Source of the DNA: Plectrocnemia conspersa
Taxonomy: Eukaryota > Arthropoda > Insecta > Trichoptera > Polycentropodidae
Direction: 5' to 3'
Length of the DNA stretch: 64,000 bases
NCBI GenBank assembly: GCA_009617715.1
Contig: VTFK01000148.1
Span: 1,426,001 to 1,490,000 of the forward strand
Both the position numbers and the translations under genes were made by a program. Positions 56,814 to 64,000 of this stretch are shown in pieces; the stretch's first letter is position 1; each line of letters opens with the position of its first letter. Below the pieces are notes generated by a model that saw only the letters and a list, made by a program, of their open reading frames with translations, was not told where the DNA came from and did no database searches.

Positions 56814-59715
56814 TATTGAAAATCAGCATTTTACAACACGCGACAATAAAAAAACGGCATAATGTAAATTTGTCTAGGGAAAATTTCGTGTAAAGAAGAC
56901 ATTTAGATAAATATCAAAAAAAATAGTGTTACCAAAAAAAATGAAGAGAAGTTGAAAAATATAGTTCACAAATCTCCATTGTCCAAATTCTTACTAAGAA
57001 AATCACTCAATCACAGCCGCCGAAGATGGAATCTGGATTAATATTATGGCAAAAAGTACATTATAAGCGAATCTATATTTAATATAGGTTATATTTTACC
57101 AAAAAATCCATCAGGCACAATGCTAATTAAACAGTGTTATAAAGAAAAAAACAAGTGAAATTATTTAATTGAAAAAATAAAAGAACCATAAATTTGAATT
57201 ATCTTAACTTTGAATGAATGGACGATATAAGAAATTGAAGTTATTTAAAAATAATTTTACATGGTGAGGAAAATCAAATTTTCAACCTTGGTTTGGTATT
57301 AGTAATAGGAAATGCGACGCCATAGAAACAAAAAATATGGTTGAAAATCGCTTGACAGAATTTGATACAATATTAACGACGACGTTATGACCTCAAAAAT
57401 GTTAAAAATTGGAGGCAAAAGCTCAGTATAAAATATTTTATGTCGGAATCATGATATAGGTACATTACTCATAAAATGTATAAAAAATATGAGCTCGCTG
57501 ATTCTGACATATAATATAAAAATGATGATAAGCTTTTCAGGTCTATTCAATATTAAGATTTATTATACATATGTACATTGTAATTAAAAAAATATTTTTT
57601 TATTAATAAATGTTTCAATAAGTTACAAAAAAATTATTTAAAATAAAATAATATGAGTCAATTTAATAACTGTGATATTTTTTACTTTATAAGAAACGAC
57701 GTAGGTGTATGAAAAATATATTTGCGCATGCAAATATTTTCAGAAAAGTTTGTAATGCAACCGTAAATAGTTGTAAACGTATTCATATCACGTAGTAAAT
57801 GAACTTTACTTTATAAATTTTAAAAACAATATGCTTCTGAAAAACGAGAAATATAATTCTGACCGTAGTTTAACAACGGTGAAAATGTTTAAAAATGAGA
57901 TAATACTATTGCAATGTATATATAGTTTTTATTTATTTACTTAAGAGTAGAAATTTCTTAATATTTTTTTTTAATAAATAAGCATTGTTCTAATTTTACT
58001 TATGTAAATGATAATTTGTCACTACAGAAATTAATTTATTATATGCTTATTGTCTCCTAACGTCTCTAATGCAGCAGTATTACAAAAAAGCATTAAGGTC
58101 AAGTCAATTAATATGCAAATTAATCTACCTATTTTAATTTTTATATTAATTATTTATTAATACTAAAAGTATTTTATTCTGCATCAATGATTCTTAAACT
58201 CTATATTGTAATTTATTAGTACAAGGTGTAACAATATCTTTTAGCCATTGAAGCGTACTTCAAAAAATACTAATATGTCGTAACCACTCAATGGTTATTT
58301 TGCCGCCAGTTCATAATAATAAGATACGCATTAATAACTATGATTAAAATTGCCTCCAGGTAATAAAAATAAATGTAGTACTGATTGCTTGATTAGATGT
58401 GATTTTTTGGGGTGAAATTTAAAGAGCAGTACTATATTAGCCCCATAAGCAATATTGCTTAGAATTCAAAAACAAATAACGAGAATTCACGCGAAACTTT
58501 TGCGCCGTATATTAAGAAATATGCGCCCTAGATAAGAAAAATGTCTGAGCAGAGACGTGGGCCACCTTCAGGACTACGTCTTTAAAACTACGCGCTTATA
58601 TAATGTATTACATTACATAGGAAATAATATTTGTACAAAAGTTTTAACATAATATAATATAACATTGAATGCGTATCGCGTTTCATTTTGTAGAATTGTG
58701 TGGAATTGTTTACAATATTTCGCAAAAACAAAGATAGTTATTACGTACTAGGGATTCTGTTCGATAGTTTTAAATCGAGATTTCCTGAAAAGTCGTAAGA
58801 AAATACTCGTCATGTATTTATCAATTTCCTTGAAATTCGAGATAGCATTTTGTTTTTAATTATTACGTATACATCAAACCTTACTTTATGTTTTAATTAT
58901 ATTTAAAAAAATGTAATTCTTACAAAATTAAGTTTTAACACATACATAGTAATGTATAAATATATATGATTAAGAATTCACTAAGACCCCATAAACTTTT
59001 GAATAAAAACTTGATTATGCGTTAACATATTTGCGATAATAATAAAGAGCGTAATGAAAAAAATGTTTCAGAGATAATATATGATTTTAATTTACCAGAC
59101 ATGTTATAGAATTATTGAATTTCACAATAAAGTCTGAAATTCAACGATTCTGATAATTCATAAAATTTAAGGGCTTGAATTGATATTGATATTGGTTACA
59201 AATGATTGGAAGCTAATATTGATATTCTGAGTAATATTCAAAGTTTTCATTCCAGTGGATTCCATTCCATTACAGAATTTATATAAATATTAAAGCACAC
59301 ATTAATTAAATAATAAAATAATACATTCCTTGCCTCTCTTAAATCATGCATAAGGTAATTTTTCACCTTTGTTAAATCTGGAATTTGAATCAGAACGATT
59401 GAATTTGCATTTGAATAATTTGCCAATTGAAACGAAAGATAATCTTTAAAGAAATTTATTAATAAGAACAAACATTGTTAAGCTGTCATCTGAAGGTTAA
59501 ATAATTATAAGGGTTTCAATCAAAATTTTGATCGTTCTTGATTGATAAGAATTTGAACATGATATTTTTTTACGGTCACATTTACATATGCATGCTGTTT
59601 TGTTTTTAATAGTATTATTTCTCCTTCAATTTTAGCACCATCTGGATATTTTACGAAAACAATAAAATTTAAAATATCAGTTCGAAATTAATATTACTTG
59701 CAATAAATAAATTTA
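56814..59715. other. AT-rich sequence, nothing recognised
   Basis: No ORF with motifs, transposon end or RNA gene. The segment 58490-58620 is slightly GC-richer without a recognisable signal. Confidence 0.4.
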
Positions 59716-59719
59716 AATT

Positions 59720-59955
59720 AATGACTTATTTACTTTCAAGATCATTGCAATGCTCTGGGATCTCACGCATATACAAACAATCGGAAGCATGCAACGTATA
59801 ATTGATCACGAGATTCTCCAAATTAAATCCATATACTTGTAACGATTGACCTTGTGATTTGATTATTGTTATTGCAAAATCAAGTTTAATTAGAAATTGG
59901 CATCGTTTGAATATCTGTTGATCAATATGCTATCGTTTGAATTGCATTTTTATGC
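59720..59955 (-). pseudogene. Helitron helicase C-terminal fragment
   Basis: The minus strand reads FKRCQFLIKLDFAITIIKSQ followed by GQSLQVYGFNLEN (about 59925-59820). This is the conserved helicase block (FAMTINKSQGQSLxxxGxxL) near the end of Helitron Rep/helicase proteins. After a frame change, QLYVACFR (about 59805-59782) and LFVYA (about 59781-59767) follow, corresponding to the HGQLYVACSRVG...LFVYA block with the middle deleted. The last block runs into a stop. Neither Helitron end (TC or CTRR with hairpin) was located. Confidence 0.75.
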
Positions 59956-61874
59956 AACGAATCAATTATCACAATTAATATGCATTATTTCATAAAATAT
60001 ACTTTCAACATCTAAAACTTAATTTATTATGGGTTACAAAGTAATGTGTAAAATATAACGGCGGTGAGCAACTAAAATTTAGTTTATGGGTTATTAAAAA
60101 TATATGACGTCAAAATTATCGGAAGCGTTTTGAGCCCGACAACATTATAAAAACAACAGCGTTACTAATAAGAACAAACTGTCAAATTTTCAGCGAATTC
60201 GGTTCAGTAATTTTTGAGTTTGGCGTACATACACATACGAAATAAACGATGTATTGATTATGCGGATGATAACACAAGCGGATCTTAATTACCTTTTTTT
60301 ATTATTGATAGTGGTATTGTTATCTTAATATATTCAAAAGGATCGTAATAAAATAAAATAGTACTGACATGTAACAATAAACCTTGCCTAAATGCCATAT
60401 TTTCATTTCTACATAGTTTTACGTTACTTTTATGATATTGTATTTATTTTTTATGCCAATATACATTTAATATTTTAAGTTAAATATCATAAATTTTAAG
60501 AATTAATAATTTAGAAAGATTTCAAGCTGGTTTTGTGTGGTTACGCCCAAATCAACTTAAACAGATTTTATAAGAATACGGTAAGAATCATATGTGAGGG
60601 GTAATTAGTACAAAAGTAGGGATTATATTGATGAGAATACTACTTGACAGCTCAAGGGATTGTCGAATTGCCACTAATTACATATAATTGAACGAAAAAA
60701 TAAACGCATTAAGAAAAAATGGGTTTACGCCTTTTAAGAAACACAATATTTTAGGTAATAATAAAAGGTTATCAAAGTTTCAGCGACTAATACTATAATT
60801 TGCATAATTATTTATTATTTAAATACCTAATAATTCGATGAAACTATTAATTTTATTATTATAGATGTTGCTTATTAATAAACTAATTATACTTTATTTT
60901 AAAAAAACTATCAAAAGTAAATTTAATAAATGTAGTTTAAAACTGAAATAGGTCATTTAGGCAAGACGATATAAAAAAGTTGTTTGAGAGTTACGCAAGG
61001 AATTAATTTTATTATATATGTCACTACTTTTATGTTCTTAAAAGATCTTTTTAAACGAACTTGAATAAAAATTACGTTTTTAATAATGTAAAAAGTAATT
61101 AAAACGAGCTCGAGATTTCACAGCCGTATTTTTCACAAAATTAAAATAGGAATTCATTGGATTTAATATAAGTTAGTTAATGCTACATTGATACCAAATG
61201 CAATATAGCAATTGTTTGCCACTCGTATATTAAATGCTAACATTAACTTTTTTTATTAAAAATTTTTTTTTTGTCTAGAACAGGGCTAAGTAAACCCTTA
61301 TAAGCACACTAAACACATGATTAAAGCATTAGATTTCTTCAGAAATTTTGAGGTCAATTAACCTTTGCTCCAGATGAACGAATTGTTTTATGATGAATAT
61401 TTTGAAAAACTGAAGAAATTGTGTTTTAATATTATATATAAATATTTATATAATATTATTAAATATTTTTTGTTGGTAAAATAACACATATTTTCACAGA
61501 ATTTCTTGAATATAAATATGGAAGGATATTCGGCTTACGAAGCGATTCCTTCATAACAAATAATGAGCCCTTCAAATGTTTCACTCTCGATCGATTATTC
61601 GACAATTTATTCAGAAGCTTTAGTTTTGAAGACAAACAAGATGTTATTAAGAATATAAGGCATACTCCGAATAATTCATAAAAAAATTATACTCGTCACT
61701 TCAAGACGTTATAATTCGTCAAAATGGCTAACTGCGTGTAAAAAAAATCATTTCATTAGTTTCAATTTAATTAATCGTACCATCACCAGTTAATTTAAGC
61801 ATACCATTTATTTATAGTATATTATAGGTGAATTAAATTTGTAATTGCCCTTTTATATAAAAAATGCTTGTTTC
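59956..61874. other. AT-rich sequence, nothing recognised
   Basis: The part up to about 60290 may be untranslated or decayed Helitron sequence upstream of the helicase block. The remainder shows no signal. Confidence 0.4.
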
Positions 61875-62635
61875 AATATATTTTCAAGAAAGAACAGACG
61901 ATTTCAGATTCTCTCGACCTGCAGAAGGATCTCAATTCTTTGTAAAAATGGGCTTTCAGTGTGAAGAAATGTCACACAATTTAATTTTCAAGGTCGTTGA
62001 TGACGGCAAATTATTCCTACCATCTAGATAGATATATTCTAGACAGGTCTTCTTTTACTAAATATTTAGATGTGACTTTCGAAGAACGTTGGAATTTTAG
62101 AGTTCGCTCGGTTTTATCTTAAAAAAATGTGCGCTAATTCAGGAATTCTTTGGTATTGCGCACTTTTGATGATGCTCTAGTCCGTAGCGTACTAGAAACT
62201 ACCTATACTCTTTGGATTCCAGGCGTAATGAGTCAATGTAATGAATTGAAACTGGAAAAATTACAGCGTAAATACCTGCAACATTTATACTTGAAGGAAT
62301 ACGGGTATCATCCGTTTTTGTTTCTCAGTGCTTTTATACTGAGAGCGCTGGGATACTTTTCTTTGTCACTTCCGGAAATTGCACAAAGGCATCGAACCCT
62401 TAGGTGCTGGAGCAGCTCTTAATGTGGACTCCGAAAGGTGCTTATATTTCTCGGTCGCGTCCACTGTTCTTGCCTGTAAAGTCTAGAACCGAAGCAATTG
62501 CCAACTCTTCTCTGGCAAAGGCCAGTGCATTTTCTTGTGCACATATGGGGTTTTGGTTCAATTCGTGTGGGACAATACACACCTGTTCAGGTGATTTGTG
62601 TCTGATCTTTTATCTTGTTTTCGTGTTTCTACTTA
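61875..62635 (+). pseudogene. LINE (Jockey-like) copy A, 3' part, + orientation
   Basis: This copy matches the opposite-strand copy B nearly throughout. It reads the C-terminal half of ORF2: LDLQ near 61918, TFEERWNF near 62077, VLRTFDDALVRSVLETTYTL, WIPGVMSQCNELKLEKLQRK, YLKEYGYHPFLFLSAFIL, and after frame changes FLPVKSRTEAIANSSLAKA near 62470-62524. Internal deletions relative to copy B (at about 61953 and 62102) and several frame shifts show that it is dead. The 3' untranslated words CAGGTGATTTGTGTCTG near 62588 also match copy B. Confidence 0.85.
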
Positions 62636-62703
62636 TATTTATTTATTTATTTATTAAAATTATAACCATCGTGACCTGACAGGCAAACCTAATGCGTCAC
62701 GAT
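62636..62703 (-). repeat. LINE 3' terminus: stem-loop and (TAAA)n tail
   Basis: ATCGTGAC (62668-62675) pairs exactly with GTCACGAT (62696-62703). A (TAAA)n run when read on the minus strand (62638-62655) follows. The same arrangement ends the + strand fragment at 9351-9416. I read this as the 3' end of copy B, which abuts the 3' part of copy A. Confidence 0.65.
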
Positions 62704-64000
62704 AGTCAAAAGTACTAATACATCATAATACATACAAATATAAACAAGACAAAACAACAGACACAAATCACCTCAATAGGTGTGCATTGTCCCATACGAA
62801 CTGAACCAAAACTCCATATTACTATGGACAGAATTGAGCAGATAAATAGCCTTGGCCAGAGAAGAGTTGGCAAGTGCTCCAGTTCTACACTTAACAGGCA
62901 AGAATAGTGGACGCGACCGAGAACTATAACCACCTTCAAGAGCCCACATTTGAAGCTGCTCGAGCACTGAAGGATTGTCTACGATGCCCTTGAGCAATTT
63001 CCAGAAGTGTTTAATTACATAAACACTTTTGCGAGTCGACGAAGAAACGTAACCCAGGGCTCCCAAAATAAAAGCACTGGGAAACAAAAACGGATAATAC
63101 CCGTATTCCTTCAAGTATAAATATCGAAGAAATTTACGTTGTACTTTTTCCAGCTTCAATTCATTACATTGATTCATTACGCCTGGGATCCAAATGATGG
63201 AGCTAGTTTCTAGTATGCTGCGGACTAGAGTATCATAAAGAGTGCGCAATACTAAAGTATTCCTGAAGTAACGCGCATTTCTCAAGATAAAACCGAGCAT
63301 TTTTAAGGATTTGCTATGAGTCTCTGCAATGTGCTGGCTAAATTTCCAACGTTCTTCGAAAGTCACTCCTAAATCCTTAGTTGAAGAAAACCTTTCCAGA
63401 AAATATCCGCCTAGATGGTATGAATATTTTGCCGGCGTTAACGACCTTAAAAAAATGAAATTGTGTGACATTTCTTTACACTGAAAGGCAATTGGTTATA
63501 GCAAGCCCATTTCCATATAGAGTTGAGATCCTCCTGTAGGTCGAGGGAATCAGAAATCGAATGCATTTTCTTGTAAATTTTCAAGTCATCTGCATATAAT
63601 ACAAAATCTGAATGCTCTATTGCTGTTTCTATGTCATTAATGAACAATAAAAACAACAATGGACTCAAATTGGATCCTTGAGTTACTCCAGTAGGGGTCT
63701 TATATCGTTCTGAAAAGGAGTTATTATACTTGACGAATTGATATCTATTGGTCAAGTAATTTGAGAATAGATTTATGAGATCTTCAGAAAACCCGAAATT
63801 AGATAACTTTTTTACAAGTAAAGCATGGTTAACTTTATCAAATGCACTTGTACACCAGAGTCCAATGATTTTGAAACATAGTTAGACAAAACCATTAGAT
63901 TAGTGACAGTGGATCGAGATTTACGGAAACCATGTTGTTGGTCGAGAAGCATACACCTGCAATGATTAAAAATGTATTTATGCAAAACAATTTCAAATAA
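62704..64000 (-). pseudogene. LINE (Jockey-like) copy B, reverse transcriptase, 5' part outside window
   Basis: The minus strand carries, in order: QQHGFRKSRSTVTNLMVLSN (about 63945-63886), a truncated motif A (only FDKVNHALL remains, near 63845), GVTQGSNLSPLLFLLFINDI (motif B, 63686-63627) and FVLYADDLKIYKKM (motif C, 63605-63564). After a frame change come the thumb and connection blocks, GVTFEERWKF, RYFRNTLVLRTLYDTLV, IIWIPGVMNQCNELKLEKVQ, EYGYYPFLFPSAF and LPVKCRTGALANSSLAKA, ending at a stop near 62773. The aspartate of motif A is lost in a small out-of-frame deletion, so the enzyme is inactive. The endonuclease and ORF1 would lie beyond 64000. Confidence 0.88.

Noticed and set aside
1..64000. 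CRISPR array, operon or bacterial system
   Set aside because: No regularly spaced repeats, ribosome-binding sites or compact gene strings; introns and transposons are clearly eukaryotic.

Overview
This window looks like nuclear DNA of an insect or other arthropod. It is very AT-rich, has GT-AG introns, and carries relics of many eukaryotic transposon groups (Jockey/CR1-type LINEs, mariner, Tigger, hAT, piggyBac-like, Helitron, a tRNA-derived SINE, and two ORF families I know from arthropod genomes). No prokaryotic gene organisation is seen. The species cannot be named from the sequence.

Layout. From 1 to about 33 kb there is almost no host coding sequence, only old mobile-element debris in AT-rich DNA: a TA-flanked MITE (575-1480), a decayed arthropod repetitive ORF (about 1680-2590), LINE fragments (3.7-4.3, 8.0-8.3, 9.0-9.4, 17.1-17.7 and 18.2-18.5 kb), a mariner relic (5.1-5.4 kb), a hAT end plus a cluster of an unnamed ~250-300 bp repeat (13.8-15.7 kb), a piggyBac-like MITE (16257-16481), a MITE with 24-bp ends (24910-25447) and a hAT transposase tail (30.7 kb). 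One possible host exon lies at 21308-21561.

The one well-supported host gene runs from 33613 to 52365 on the + strand. I assembled it from eight exons with compatible phases and consensus splice sites. It predicts a secreted 520-residue protein: a signal peptide, a pentraxin domain with the HxCxSW signature, then a histidine-rich, proline-rich and glutamine/glycine-rich tail with basic cleavage-like sites and a cysteine-containing C-terminus. A TATA-like promoter candidate lies at 33110 and a poly(A) signal at 52586. Its 11-kb fifth intron holds a SINE, several hAT-like ends and unexplained GC-rich patches; its third intron holds a mariner relic and another repetitive ORF.

From 52.6 to 64 kb there is a candidate 69-bp minus-strand exon (52614-52682) facing the pentraxin gene, a second SINE copy, a nearly complete but broken Tigger element (55097-56813), a Helitron helicase fragment (59.7-59.95 kb), and two copies of one LINE family arranged tail to tail (61.9-64 kb). 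The second of these runs off the window. Nothing here forms an operon. The genes do not visibly cooperate, and the interest lies in the modular pentraxin protein and in the repeats.
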